Of a stretch of DNA of 64,000 bases, positions 43,616 through 53,110 are shown in pieces. Where the stretch lies: the NCBI GenBank assembly GCA_964634605.1, contig CAZWLJ010000006.1, positions 38,739 to 102,738 on the forward strand, in the 5' to 3' direction. The notes beneath the pieces were generated by a model. It searched no databases. It was not told where the DNA came from and was given only the letters and a program-made list of their open reading frames with translations. The stretch's first letter is position 1. Every line of letters begins with the position of its first letter. The position numbers and the translations under genes were made by a program. The DNA comes from UPXZ01 sp964634605. GTDB lineage: Bacteria; Bacteroidota; Bacteroidia; Bacteroidales; Paludibacteraceae.

Positions 43616-45340
43616 CTAATTTTCCACTTTTTTAATATCCCTTATCATCAGTTGGATGGATGTGTTGTTGTTGAAAGTGTTTTCTTCGAGGGTATAGCAG
43701 ATGTCAAGCGGATTCAGGGCTTTAAGGTGGTCGTTGAATTCATGCATGCGAAATGCGATTCCACTCATCACATTTTCCGAACTGCTGTCGGTAAGCTCGA
43801 GTTTCAGATGCTCCTGATCTTTTCCTACCAGTTTGCTGCTTCCGTAGTCATACACATTTTTCGATTCGAAAACAGGTTTCATATTTCCCGGTCCGAATGG
43901 GCCGAACTGCTTCAAAACCCTGAAAAATTTGGGTGTAATGTCCTTGAATTCTATTACAGCATCAATATCAATTTGCGGGTAAGTTTGATCTTCCTGTATA
44001 TTTGCGGCTACATATTCTTCAAACCGACGACTGAATTCCTCCACATTTTCCGGTTTCATGGTCAGCCCGGCAGCGTACATATGTCCACCAAAGTTTTCGA
44101 GCAGGTCCTTGCAGGATTCAACTGCTTTGTACAAATCGAAACCTGAAACGGAACGTGCTGAACCTGAGGCAAATCCGTTGGACTCGGTGAGTACGACAGA
44201 GGGCTTGTAATATTCCTCCGAAAGCCTTGATGCAACAATTCCGATAACGCCTTTATGCCAGTCGGGCTTGAAAACCACGATTGATTTCCGTTCGGCATAG
44301 CTTTCGTCCTGGCGAATCAGGGCAATGGCATCGTCGGTGATGTTTTTGTCCAGATCTTTCCGGTCATTGTTATACTCGTTAATCGTTCCGCTGCGCTCGT
44401 AAGCAAAATTATAATCTCTCGAAACCATAAGCTCCACCGCTTCAGTTGCAAGTTTCATCCGTCCCGAAGCATTGATACGCGGACCAATTTTAAATACGAT
44501 ATCGCTAATGGTAATTTCGCGGTCTTTCAGTCCGCAGACATCAATGATTGCTTTGACACCGGTACTCGGGTTGGAGTTTATCTGTTTCAATCCGAAAAAA
44601 GCAAGTATACGGTTTTCGCCCGTGATAGGCACTATGTCGGATGCGATGCTTAATGCCACCAAATCGAGCAGGGGAATCAGGTTGTCAAAGCTGATGTTAT
44701 TTTCGATGGCAAACGCCTGCATAAACTTAAATCCCACACCACAACCCGAAAGATGTTTGTAGGGATAGTTACAGTCTGATCTTTTTGAGTCGAGCACTGC
44801 TACCGCAGGCGGAAGTTCTACATCGGGATTGTGATGGTCACAGATGATAAAATCAACACCGCGTGATTTGGCATATTTGATTTTTTCGATAGCTTTAATG
44901 CCGCAATCCAGTGCAATAATGAGTTTGAAGTTATTTTCGGCAGCAAAATCAATCCCTTTAATAGAAATGCCGTATCCTTCGTTGTAACGATCGGGGATAT
45001 AAAAATCAAGATTGGAATAAAACTTGACCAGAAATCTGTAAACAAGCGAAACGGAGGTGGTTCCGTCAACATCATAATCGCCGTAAATCAGTATCTTTTC
45101 GTTCATCTGCATCGCTTTTGTAAGCCTTTCCACCGCTTTGTCCATGTCTTTCATCAGGTAGGGGTCATGCAAATCACCTAAATCCGGGCGGAAGAATGAA
45201 CGTGCGTCATCGAATGTTACGATGTCTCGCTGTACAAGAAGTTTTGCTATTACTGGGCTGATACTTAATTCATTGGCTAATTTGTTTTTTATTTCATTTT
45301 GTTCGTCGGTTAGTTCCGAGTAAATCCATTTATTTATCAT
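43616..45340 (-). CDS. recJ: Single-stranded-DNA-specific exonuclease RecJ
   Basis: A 5'-3' exonuclease of the DHH phosphoesterase family acting in recombination and mismatch repair. The 574-residue protein has motif I YGDYDVDGTTS (about 84-94), the ALDCGIK motif, the DHH motif CDHHNPD, and the DHHA1-type motif GGHMYAAGLTM (GGH) near residue 455, followed by the OB-like C-terminal domain. Length fits bacterial RecJ. It is transcribed alone from a promoter predicted about 220 bases upstream. Confidence 0.95.
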   Translation of the reverse strand: MINKWIYSELTDEQNEIKNKLANELSISPVIAKLLVQRDIVTFDDARSFFRPDLGDLHDPYLMKDMDKAVERLTKAMQMNEKILIYGDYDVDGTTSVSLVYRFLVKFYSNLDFYIPDRYNEGYGISIKGIDFAAENNFKLIIALDCGIKAIEKIKYAKSRGVDFIICDHHNPDVELPPAVAVLDSKRSDCNYPYKHLSGCGVGFKFMQAFAIENNISFDNLIPLLDLVALSIASDIVPITGENRILAFFGLKQINSNPSTGVKAIIDVCGLKDREITISDIVFKIGPRINASGRMKLATEAVELMVSRDYNFAYERSGTINEYNNDRKDLDKNITDDAIALIRQDESYAERKSIVVFKPDWHKGVIGIVASRLSEEYYKPSVVLTESNGFASGSARSVSGFDLYKAVESCKDLLENFGGHMYAAGLTMKPENVEEFSRRFEEYVAANIQEDQTYPQIDIDAVIEFKDITPKFFRVLKQFGPFGPGNMKPVFESKNVYDYGSSKLVGKDQEHLKLELTDSSSENVMSGIAFRMHEFNDHLKALNPLDICYTLEENTFNNNTSIQLMIRDIKKVEN

Positions 45341-45559
45341 TGTGTTTTATAATTATTCACTTCCCGTCGAAATGCCACTGCATTTCAATACTAAATCTTC
45401 CCCAATTTTTTCATCATCTGCTTAACTGCACGTTTTCAACAACTTATCATCTATAACACCGTAAAACATGCAAACGTTCATCCTGATAACAACTTCAAAA
45501 AGTTAAATAAAACTAAAAAATACAAAATAATCAACCGGACATCGCTTGTTAAGTATTTG

Positions 45560-45594
45560 CAAAGATAAAACAATTATCACTATGATATCCAAAA
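45560..45594 (-). promoter_or_regulatory. Predicted recJ promoter
   Basis: On the minus strand TTTTG (45594-45590), 22 bases, then TATCTTTG (45567-45560). The -7 element is a perfect TAnnTTTG. It implies a leader of roughly 210 bases before the recJ ATG. Confidence 0.45.
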
Positions 45595-45643
45595 TTAAAG
45601 CATTTTTCTTAATAAAAAACCACATCAATATTCTGATTTTTAT

Positions 45644-45677
45644 TATTTTTGCTGATCAGGATTATAAAAATCCTGAT
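45644..45677 (+). promoter_or_regulatory. Nitroreductase promoter with overlapping operator-like inverted repeat
   Basis: TATTTTTG (45644-45651) is followed at once by ATCAGGATT (45655-45663), five bases, and AATCCTGAT (45669-45677), a perfect 9-bp inverted repeat over the expected transcription start. It could be a dimeric-repressor operator or a 5' mRNA hairpin. Confidence 0.45.
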
Positions 45678-45778
45678 TATGAACTTTTCATGTGAATTAT
45701 TCGTACAGGAGATTTTTAAATACGATAAACCATATATCGCTTTTCTTTTTTTCTTATAATTTTTTAAACTATCAGGTT

Positions 45779-46432
45779 ATGAATAAGTTAATGCTATTTC
45801 TGATCAATTTTTTACTTGTTTTCAGTGTAAGCGCACAGGAAGATAAGTCAATCAGGCTGAATGAACCGAGTGCTTTTCGCAACACCGATGTAATGAAAGC
45901 ATTTCAGAATCGCCAGTCGGCTACTATCTATAGCAGCAGGGATATATCTCTTCAGGATCTGTCAGATTTACTGTGGGCAGCCAATGGTATTAATCGTCCG
46001 CAAAACGGGAAAAGGACGGCACCATCTGCACTCAATTCGCAGGATATTGATGTATATGTATGCAGAGCCGATGGTGCTTATATCTACGATGCCGGAGGTA
46101 ATGTAATCAGGCAAGTTTCGGAAAAGGACTTACGCCCCCTTATGAATGGTAGCCGGCCATCAGATGCACCTGTATTATTGCTGCTGATAGCTGATTTGTC
46201 GCGTTATAAAAGTTATAAACCCGGTGATTCACAGGCTAATAAGCGTATTTACGACATGAGCGCGCTTGATGCCGGAATTGTTTCACAAAATATCTCGCTC
46301 TTCTGTGCGGCAGCCGGGCTCGGGACACGTCCCCGTGCAGGTATGAATCACGAAGAACTTCGTAAAGAGTTGAATCTCAAAGAATCACAGATTCCCTGGT
46401 TGAATCATCCGGTAGGCTACATCATAAAATAG
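45779..46432 (+). CDS. Exported nitroreductase-family protein (SagB/ThcOx-like)
   Basis: A predicted flavin-binding protein carried to the periplasm. From the ATG at 45779 the 217-residue product has a signal peptide (about 1-20, ending SVSAQ). A nitroreductase fold follows with a YSSRDISLQDLSDLLWAANGINR segment near residue 58 (FMN-binding start), RTAPSALNSQDIDVYV, SALDAGIVSQNISLFCAAAGLGT and IPWLNHPVGYIIK. A GTG at 45692 is in frame but would bury the signal peptide. Substrate and electron donor are unknown. It stands alone and is convergent with the OstA-like gene. Confidence 0.8.
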   Translation: MNKLMLFLINFLLVFSVSAQEDKSIRLNEPSAFRNTDVMKAFQNRQSATIYSSRDISLQDLSDLLWAANGINRPQNGKRTAPSALNSQDIDVYVCRADGAYIYDAGGNVIRQVSEKDLRPLMNGSRPSDAPVLLLLIADLSRYKSYKPGDSQANKRIYDMSALDAGIVSQNISLFCAAAGLGTRPRAGMNHEELRKELNLKESQIPWLNHPVGYIIK

Positions 46433-46450
46433 GTATCAGAAATGAAACCT

Positions 46451-46497
46451 TTTTAACAGAAAAGCGCAGGATCATATCTTGCGCTTTTCTGTTAAAA
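46451..46497. terminator. Terminator-like hairpin between convergent genes
   Basis: A perfect 18-bp stem (TTTTAACAGAAAAGCGCA with its complement at 46480-46497) has an 11-base loop. The A/T ends of the stem provide short T-tracts for both directions. Confidence 0.75.
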
Positions 46498-46558
46498 TAT
46501 CTGTTGCTTATTCGGAAAAAGGATGTCTCTCCGGATATTATTTGTTTTTTATAATGAA

Positions 46559-48472
46559 TCAGAATTGAATATTTCCTTTTCTGTTCATGCTATTCAGCGG
46601 ATTACTGTTTCCTCCGGAACTGTTTGGACCCATTAGATTGTTGTTTTTTGGTCTGTCAGCGGTATTTCTCTGTTTTGTTCTGGATTCGCCTGAACTTCCG
46701 CCTGATTCACCCGGAAAACTCGGACGCTTAGCACTATCCTGACGTTTTGGAGGTTCTGTTCGGGTAAATTTTGTAAATACGTCGCTCACTTTTTTGGGGC
46801 GTTCGTTCTCGTACCAGTAGAAATTGCGCAGGTAAAGATCGTTTTCCTCCATTTGGCTTATGGGGTACATGGCACCGCTGGAGGCAGTAGTAAGTACTAT
46901 CCGATCTACTTTTTTGTTATTGAAATACATGGTTACATAGCTGCTCAGCGTTTTGTTGATGCCGATATAGTCATTTGTTTTGTCGTCTTTCGGGAAATAA
47001 ATGGTTTCAGCATTCCCGTTTACATATACTTTCCTGAGCTGCCCGCTGTCCAGGTATGCAGTGATTTCCTTGCCCGACAACTGATTGAAAAAATTCAGGC
47101 TATCTTTCTGAATTGCTATGCCCGAACCTTCGATATGGATTTTCTCCACTTTCTGTTTTTTGGTGTATGCAGTCATCTTGCTGCCCATCAACTGGTTATT
47201 GTCTGACCACAACACGGGCAGAACATTGAGATGAAGGATGGAATCGCGGGTAGAGTAAATCAGCGAATCGCACATCCCCTGTATGTCGCTGCGGAGAAAA
47301 CGAACGTTTCTGAATGCTCTTACCCGGTTGAAAGCGATTGTATCAGTTGTTAACGAGTCTTTCATGCTGAGAAGTGTATCGGCGCTCAGAAACAGCGAAT
47401 CGCGGCTCGACCAGTCGATGAGCAGCGCTGAGTCAGAGGCTAAACCGGTGCTGCTGATCTCGTCGTACGATACAAAGTTACCGGAAAGAGTTGATTTCTG
47501 TTTCGGGTCATTCAGTTCCACATTCGAAAATGCTTCTCCGTATTTTTTCTTTTTGTCATAGAAAATGGTATCGCCGATAAGTGTTTTCCCGTCGTTTTGT
47601 TCCACGAGTGACCGGTCGAGCAGCATCATCCGGTCATTTTTAGTATCGTACCAGCCACGCTGGCTGTAAATGTCGGTTTCTTTTTGATAAACAATGAGTG
47701 AATTACCTACAATATCGGCTACCGAATTGCCTGTATTGTATTTCAGGGTGTCAGTACTCATGTTTGAGTCCGGATTGGTGAGCTTTACCTGATCTTTGAA
47801 AAGGGCAACTTTTGTGGCAGGAGAGTATTGTCCCCACATTGACGTAAGTGTATTCTCCCCATCGACTATCACTCCCCCGGTATCGTAGAATGCCAGATTC
47901 TGATTCCGGTCGTAATACAGCACGTTTGTAGTCAGGACGGTATTCCGGTTTACCAGTTTCACGTTGTCCCAGATACGAGCCAGTTTGGTGTTGCCGTTAT
48001 AGTTCAGAAAATCACCGTATACAGTCAGCGTGTCTGCCTGGACTATCCTTACATTACTGAACGCATCAAATGCATTGTCCTTTTCGTAAAAATAGGCGCT
48101 GTCGCAAAATAGCAGTGCATTGTCATGTCTGAAAACCACGTCTCCCAATAAAATCTGAATTCCCGGATATAAATCCTGGTTGTAGATTAGTGTGCTGCTT
48201 CGCTCCAGCTGAACAAGGGATGAACCTTTTTTATTTGCTGCCGGATTTGCAGGTTTAAGCACTGTTGTACCTACCCTCGACGGATTGCCAAGCCGGTATT
48301 TCCGCGGAGTGGAGGCCGTTTTTTTGTCTTCTTTTGATTTAGACTGGAGTATTTCATTTCGCAACTGTTTTGGCTTGTTGGTCTGAGCCATCAATCCGGC
48401 GAAAAGGCTAAAGGTCAGGATAATCAGAATCAAAATCCTGATCAAATATTTATTTTGTCTGAAAAGTGTCAT
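46559..48472 (-). CDS. OstA-like protein (LptA/LptD N-terminal-like), LPS transport or outer-membrane assembly
   Basis: The 637-residue product has a signal peptide or anchor (about 12-30). It then has repeated beta-strand units of the OstA/LptA type, such as GIQILLGDVVFRHDNALLFCDSAYFYEKDNAFDAFSNVRIVQ, LTVYGDFLNYNGNTKLARIWDNVKLV and NTVLTTNVLYYDRN. Its C-terminus is Pro, Asn and Ser-rich and looks disordered. Bacteroidota OstA-like proteins are thought to take part in lipopolysaccharide transport, which fits its place at the end of a chaperone operon for outer-membrane proteins. It begins 45 bases after the SurA-like gene. Confidence 0.85.
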   Translation of the reverse strand: MTLFRQNKYLIRILILIILTFSLFAGLMAQTNKPKQLRNEILQSKSKEDKKTASTPRKYRLGNPSRVGTTVLKPANPAANKKGSSLVQLERSSTLIYNQDLYPGIQILLGDVVFRHDNALLFCDSAYFYEKDNAFDAFSNVRIVQADTLTVYGDFLNYNGNTKLARIWDNVKLVNRNTVLTTNVLYYDRNQNLAFYDTGGVIVDGENTLTSMWGQYSPATKVALFKDQVKLTNPDSNMSTDTLKYNTGNSVADIVGNSLIVYQKETDIYSQRGWYDTKNDRMMLLDRSLVEQNDGKTLIGDTIFYDKKKKYGEAFSNVELNDPKQKSTLSGNFVSYDEISSTGLASDSALLIDWSSRDSLFLSADTLLSMKDSLTTDTIAFNRVRAFRNVRFLRSDIQGMCDSLIYSTRDSILHLNVLPVLWSDNNQLMGSKMTAYTKKQKVEKIHIEGSGIAIQKDSLNFFNQLSGKEITAYLDSGQLRKVYVNGNAETIYFPKDDKTNDYIGINKTLSSYVTMYFNNKKVDRIVLTTASSGAMYPISQMEENDLYLRNFYWYENERPKKVSDVFTKFTRTEPPKRQDSAKRPSFPGESGGSSGESRTKQRNTADRPKNNNLMGPNSSGGNSNPLNSMNRKGNIQF

Positions 48473-48517
48473 TTACGGTTTCATCGCGGTTTATCACTCA
48501 CTATTCTGTATCCCGGT

Positions 48518-49891
48518 CTATTTGTTCAGCCAGCCGCTGTAAGTAAAGTTACAGTCGCGATATTCCGGATCGATGCTTATATAGGTTTCTTTCTGCTTTT
48601 TGGCTACCCATTCTTTGAGGAAATCACCTTTTTTCTTTTCTTCGAGAAAAGATTTCAGCATTTGATAGTCTTCTTTCACGTTGGCTTTATGAGTCGGGAT
48701 TTTCGTCTTCAGTTTTACTACGGCTATCACTTCGTTCCCGGTAGTCTGGTCTATCATGGTAAATGCTTTCGATACTTCTCCCACATTCATTTCGTAGGCT
48801 GTTTTGGCTATTTCGGGTGGCAGATCCTGGTATTCGTATTTGGATGTAATGGAGCCGGTATATTTATCCTGCTGCATCATCAGTCCGGCATTCATTCGGG
48901 TGTTTTTGTCCTGCGAGTAGTTCATTACCGTTTGTTCGAAAGTAATTTTATTCTCACGGATAAGGTTAGCCAGCGAGTCGAGTTTGTTTATTCCCTGAAC
49001 TTTGACATCTGAAGTGGCTTTCGGGCGCATCAGAATGTGTCTTACGTTCACTTTGTCGCCTCTCCGTTCGATGAACTGGATGATATGAAAGCCGAACTGT
49101 GATTCTACAATCCTGGAGACTTTGTTCGGGTCCTGCATGTTGAAAGCTACCGATGCGAATTCGGGATCATAGACACCCCTTCCGGCAAAGCCCAGTTCGC
49201 CTCCTTTTTTAGCGCTTTCCACATCGTCGGAATAAAGTCTGGCAAGGAGGCTGAAATCACCGGGATTTTTATTGGCCCGTTCGGTGAATTCACGCAATTG
49301 TTCTTTTACGCGGTTTATTTCCGAAGGTGGAATGGGCGGAAGCAGCGATAATACCTGCAACTCTACCTGCTCGGGTATGGTTGGAAGGCTGTCAGCTGGT
49401 ATATTGCTGAAGTAACGGCGTACTTCGGCAGGTGTAGCTTCAATGTTTTCCACGAGTTTTGCCTGCATCTGCTGAGCCATGCTGCGTGTGCGGTTCCGGG
49501 TGCGTATTTCGTTTCGCAGTTGCGAAATGGGCCGTCGCATGTATTCTTCAAGTTTTTCGGCCGATCCTGCGTTGTTGATATAGTATTCCAGTTCCCTGTC
49601 GGAAATGCTGTTGATGTAGCTTTCGTTAACAGTAATACTATCGATAGCTGCCTGATGAAGGTATAATTTTTCGATGGCTATCTGTTCGGGGAAAATGCAA
49701 TAAGGATTACCTTCAATGGGCCTCCGGTTTATTTCGGCATCCAGTATCATACTTTCCACGTCCGATTTCAGAATGGCTTCGTCGCCTACTATCCAGATTA
49801 CTTCGTCGATGATATTTTTCTTGCTTTGTTGTGCTGTCAGAGCATTTGTAAGCAGGGTTAGCGCTAATAATAGCAATGAGAATTTTCGCAT
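48518..49891 (-). CDS. SurA-like periplasmic peptidyl-prolyl isomerase/chaperone
   Basis: A predicted chaperone escorting beta-barrel proteins across the periplasm. The 457-residue protein has a signal peptide (about 1-20) and a SurA N-terminal helical domain (DEVIWIVGDEAILKSDVE, about 27-44). A first parvulin-like domain at about 175-275 contains AKKGGELGFAGRGVYDPEFASVAF. A second region beginning NVRHILMRPKA (about 284) follows, and then a C-terminal helix. The ATG at 49891 is preceded by a gap of about 85 bases from the previous gene. It is third in the four-gene operon. Confidence 0.9.
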   Translation of the reverse strand: MRKFSLLLLALTLLTNALTAQQSKKNIIDEVIWIVGDEAILKSDVESMILDAEINRRPIEGNPYCIFPEQIAIEKLYLHQAAIDSITVNESYINSISDRELEYYINNAGSAEKLEEYMRRPISQLRNEIRTRNRTRSMAQQMQAKLVENIEATPAEVRRYFSNIPADSLPTIPEQVELQVLSLLPPIPPSEINRVKEQLREFTERANKNPGDFSLLARLYSDDVESAKKGGELGFAGRGVYDPEFASVAFNMQDPNKVSRIVESQFGFHIIQFIERRGDKVNVRHILMRPKATSDVKVQGINKLDSLANLIRENKITFEQTVMNYSQDKNTRMNAGLMMQQDKYTGSITSKYEYQDLPPEIAKTAYEMNVGEVSKAFTMIDQTTGNEVIAVVKLKTKIPTHKANVKEDYQMLKSFLEEKKKGDFLKEWVAKKQKETYISIDPEYRDCNFTYSGWLNK

Positions 49892-49976
49892 ATTCGTTAT
49901 GTTTCGTCCCAGTTGTTAATGAAGCTGGTCTGATTCGTTTTTATTTTTTTATAAAAAAAAAATTGTGACAGTGATT

Positions 49977-50825
49977 TTACCTGGCATTGAAGAAATGAAC
50001 ATTTCCTTTCCTGATTGCATCGTTGTACACGTTATTCTCAAAACTTATGATGAAATCAGATTTTTTTCTGTTTATCAAAGTATTTGATATTCTGTCTTTT
50101 GCGTATTCAAAAGGTTCCGCTTCGCCTGACGGGATCGCTTTGGAGATATGCAGTAAATAATGATTGGTGCTGTCCGAAACTTCGGCAAAACGCGTATTGA
50201 GTACGAAGCTTCTGGAGTCGTCATAAACAAAGGGTGCTTTTTTTGTTATTTCCGAAAAAAGTGTCCATTTGTTCATGAAAAAATCAAAACTGATAGCATT
50301 CCGGAGGCTGTATTTTTCAATTTTCTCGAGCGATTGTGTATCTCCTTTTCGTACCCACTCTTTTACAGCATCCATCTGAGCTGCTCCTTCGGGCACCACG
50401 AGCAACATTCCTTTTATCAGGTTGTCTTCGAGAGTGAGCTGTGTCTTGTATTCCTGATAGAAAGCGTTTGCTTCGGTTTCCGTTATTTTCGGGTCGAGGC
50501 GTTCGGCTACGAGCGCCTGTTCGTACTCGTGTATAATGAGCGACTTTCTGTATTCTTCTACCAGTTGGTTGATTTCATCCGGGTTACCGATATTCCGCTT
50601 TGCATTTTCGTACATGAGCAGTTCCGTCACCCATCTTTTGATGTGTCTGTCGGCAATATCGGCACTGTCTATTACGGTTGTGTTGGGTGGTATTATTTTA
50701 TCAATTTCATCTTTGTACAGAAATTTTCCTTCCACTTCGAGAATGGGTGTCCGGCTGTTGTCCGACTTCTTTTCGGAGCAGGATACAGCGACAGAAAGAA
50801 CTATGAAAAGCAGCAACTTTTTCAT
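49977..50825 (-). CDS. SurA/PPIase-related lipoprotein with degenerate isomerase domain
   Basis: From the ATG at 50825 the 282-residue product has a lipoprotein signal with lipobox AVSC. A SurA_N-like helical segment follows (GKFLYKDEIDKIIP, then EINQLVEEYRKSLIIHEYEQALVAERLDPKITE). The remainder occupies the place of a parvulin domain but lacks the HIL start motif and the glycine-rich core of the neighbours. An upstream in-frame start at 50888 would place 21 residues before the signal and is rejected. A holdase role without isomerase activity is an inference. It is second in the operon. Confidence 0.75.
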   Translation of the reverse strand: MKKLLLFIVLSVAVSCSEKKSDNSRTPILEVEGKFLYKDEIDKIIPPNTTVIDSADIADRHIKRWVTELLMYENAKRNIGNPDEINQLVEEYRKSLIIHEYEQALVAERLDPKITETEANAFYQEYKTQLTLEDNLIKGMLLVVPEGAAQMDAVKEWVRKGDTQSLEKIEKYSLRNAISFDFFMNKWTLFSEITKKAPFVYDDSRSFVLNTRFAEVSDSTNHYLLHISKAIPSGEAEPFEYAKDRISNTLINRKKSDFIISFENNVYNDAIRKGNVHFFNAR

Positions 50826-50922
50826 TCGAAAAGGCAGATGATAAACCACTGACCCGGGCAAAACAAGAATGCCAAAATAAGTTTTCAAAGGTAGAACTTT
50901 TATTCTGGCATTCGTTAAAAAA

Positions 50923-52863
50923 TTAGTTTTTCTTAACCGTTTTCAGTACTTTTTCGTCAATGGAAACCGGGTATTTTTTTCGTAATTGCGCTATCCACTC
51001 TTTTTCGAGATAGTCCTGATAGTTGGCTGTGACAATGCCCCGCACATCGGTGTATTCCTCGGGCAGGGTTTTCAGAATTTTGCCCGAAACAAAGCAGTAA
51101 GGGTATTCTTTTGAAGGTGTGTACGCACTCTTTTTGAATATTTTGGCGTCAATGACCGGATTCTCGCTTTCTACCCAAAGTCCTTTTTCAATTTTCACAT
51201 ATTGAATGCTGTCGTTCAGCCTCTTATTCAGGTAACTACTGATAGAGTCGGGATTGGCTCTCTTTACAATTTTTTGCGCTGCTTTAAGCGTTGCCTTATC
51301 TTTAGCGTGCACGATGAAGCCCTTGTAGTGTGGTTTTGCCCAGGCGTAATCAGTTTTGTTTGATTCAAAGTAGCGGCTGAGTCCTTCCGTATCTTTAGTG
51401 GCTTTTTCCCATACTTCGTTGTTCATTACCTCGAAGAGCAGTATACCGTCGTGGTATTCCTGCATAAGATTATGAAATTCAGGATATTTACGGTCCAGTT
51501 GTGTCTGTTCATAGGATATAAGCTTGCTGTTTACGAAGTTTTTGTATTGTTCCTGTATAAAATCGCTTCTCACACCGCGGAAGGTTCTTGCTTCCGAAAG
51601 CAAGTAACCGGCAAAGTCTTTCTGGGTGAATTGCTGACCGGCAAAGGTGAACATAGGCTTGTTAAAACTGGCAGCTTCAGCGGCATAAATACTGTCAACA
51701 GGTGAGTATTTGTCTGACAGTTTCAGAAAATCAGCCAGTGTGTTGATATCCTGAGTGAAATTATATTCATTTTTCAGTTTGCCGGCAAAAGAATCACCTG
51801 ACATTTTATTTCGCTCGTTTTGCTTGATTTGTCCTTCCAGCGTGGGTTTCAGTACTTCAAAACTTCCCAGCGGCTTTTTGTCGGTCAGTTTGATAATATG
51901 CCATCCGAACTGCGACTCTACCGGCAGCGAAACATCACCGTTTTTTTTCAGAGCGAAAGCTGCTTTTTCAAATTCGGGAATCATCTGACCGCTTCCGAAC
52001 CAGGGCAATTCACCATTCTGGCGGGCAGAACCCGGATCCTGCGAAAGTTTTACGGCTAATTCGCCAAAATCGTCGCCTGCGAGTATCCGCTGATAAATCG
52101 AATCGGCTCTCAGTTTCACTGATGCATTATTTTCAGGGTGCTCGCGGTCGTTCATCAGCAGGATGTGCGATACTTTCACTTCGCCGGGCGACTGACGTCT
52201 GTCTTCTACCCTGATGATGTGATATCCGATGAAGGTGCGAACAGGTTTCGAAACCTGCCCTGCAGGAGTGCTGTAGGCCATGTTCTCAAAACTGTAAGGA
52301 GTTCTCATGGCTGATATCCAGCCTACATATCCACCGTTTTGCGTAACACTCGGATCTTCGGACACTTCGCGGGCAAGCACCTCAAAGTCTTCTTTCTGAG
52401 CACGTTTCCAGATTGCAAGTGCTTTGTTGTAGGCCTGTAACGTGTCGGCAGATGTACCGCTTTCTGCAATCCGAACCAGAATATGACTTACTTCCACTTC
52501 TTCGGCTTTGCGGTCGTATGCTTCTTTTACAAGCCGGTCAGTCGCTTTGCTGTCGAGGAGGTACTGCTCGGCAAGCTGATTGCGGTACATTCCTAATTCC
52601 GATTTGAATGACTGGGTTGTGTCCAGACCCTGCGTGATTGCTTCTTCTACTTTCAGTTTGAAATTCACGAACAAATCCACGTATTCATCCAGCGATTTCT
52701 TATCGACCACATTGTTTGAATTGTTTTTGTTGTAAATGTATTCAAATTCCGATAAAGGGATATTTTTCCCGTTAATTTTCATCAAAACGGGTTCTGATTG
52801 CTGTGCCATCATAGTATTTGATGCAAGAACCAGTACCATAAGAGAAGCAAATACTTTTTTCAT
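50923..52863 (-). CDS. Periplasmic peptidyl-prolyl isomerase with two parvulin domains
   Basis: The 646-residue product has a signal peptide (about 1-20). A helical N-terminal region contains NGKNIPLSEFEYIYNKNN and VDLFVNFKLKVEEA. Two tandem parvulin domains begin with EVSHILVRI (about residue 123) and KVSHILLMND (about 229); both contain the conserved glycine-rich core (NGGYVGWISA; QNGELPWFGSG) and GWHIIK-type ends. About 280 C-terminal residues are helical and resemble SurA/PpiD folds. It is the first gene of a PPIase-PPIase-SurA-OstA-like operon and follows a long, repeat-rich leader. Confidence 0.9.
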   Translation of the reverse strand: MKKVFASLMVLVLASNTMMAQQSEPVLMKINGKNIPLSEFEYIYNKNNSNNVVDKKSLDEYVDLFVNFKLKVEEAITQGLDTTQSFKSELGMYRNQLAEQYLLDSKATDRLVKEAYDRKAEEVEVSHILVRIAESGTSADTLQAYNKALAIWKRAQKEDFEVLAREVSEDPSVTQNGGYVGWISAMRTPYSFENMAYSTPAGQVSKPVRTFIGYHIIRVEDRRQSPGEVKVSHILLMNDREHPENNASVKLRADSIYQRILAGDDFGELAVKLSQDPGSARQNGELPWFGSGQMIPEFEKAAFALKKNGDVSLPVESQFGWHIIKLTDKKPLGSFEVLKPTLEGQIKQNERNKMSGDSFAGKLKNEYNFTQDINTLADFLKLSDKYSPVDSIYAAEAASFNKPMFTFAGQQFTQKDFAGYLLSEARTFRGVRSDFIQEQYKNFVNSKLISYEQTQLDRKYPEFHNLMQEYHDGILLFEVMNNEVWEKATKDTEGLSRYFESNKTDYAWAKPHYKGFIVHAKDKATLKAAQKIVKRANPDSISSYLNKRLNDSIQYVKIEKGLWVESENPVIDAKIFKKSAYTPSKEYPYCFVSGKILKTLPEEYTDVRGIVTANYQDYLEKEWIAQLRKKYPVSIDEKVLKTVKKN

Positions 52864-52893
52864 CTGTTTATTTTTTATTTTTTAAATTATTGT

Positions 52894-53062
52894 CAGATGG
52901 AACACGCCATTAATCATTCCCTTGTGTGTCAAAAGTATATTTAAATGGCTGTTTCATGTGTTTGTTTATTTTTATTTTATTAAGGACAGATGAAACACAA
53001 TTCCCGATTGTAACCGGGATATTTCCCCGCGCAGGAGAATTTTCTCAAGCAACTGTTTCATC
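52894..53062. repeat. Alternating GATGRAACA repeats in the PPIase leader
   Basis: CAGATGGAACAC (52894-52905), TGTTTCAT (52950-52957), CAGATGAAACAC (52987-52998) and TGTTTCATC (53054-53062) alternate in orientation and form two nested inverted pairs. The CAGATGAAA core is also the reverse complement of TTTCATCTG at 52858-52866, which contains the PPIase start codon. Confidence 0.5.
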
Positions 53063-53110
53063 ATGTGGATAATTAATTTTTTAAAATACAATTGTGAATA
53101 AATCGTTTCG

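Larger units (their letters stand above)
45341..45778. other. Intergenic region between divergent recJ and nitroreductase genes
   Basis: This 438-base stretch is strongly AT-rich and holds no credible gene. It contains the predicted recJ promoter (45560-45594, minus), the predicted nitroreductase -7 element (45644-45651, plus) and a perfect 9-bp hairpin (45655-45677). The first 200 bases next to recJ would be its untranslated leader; I see no clear structure in it. Confidence 0.6.
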
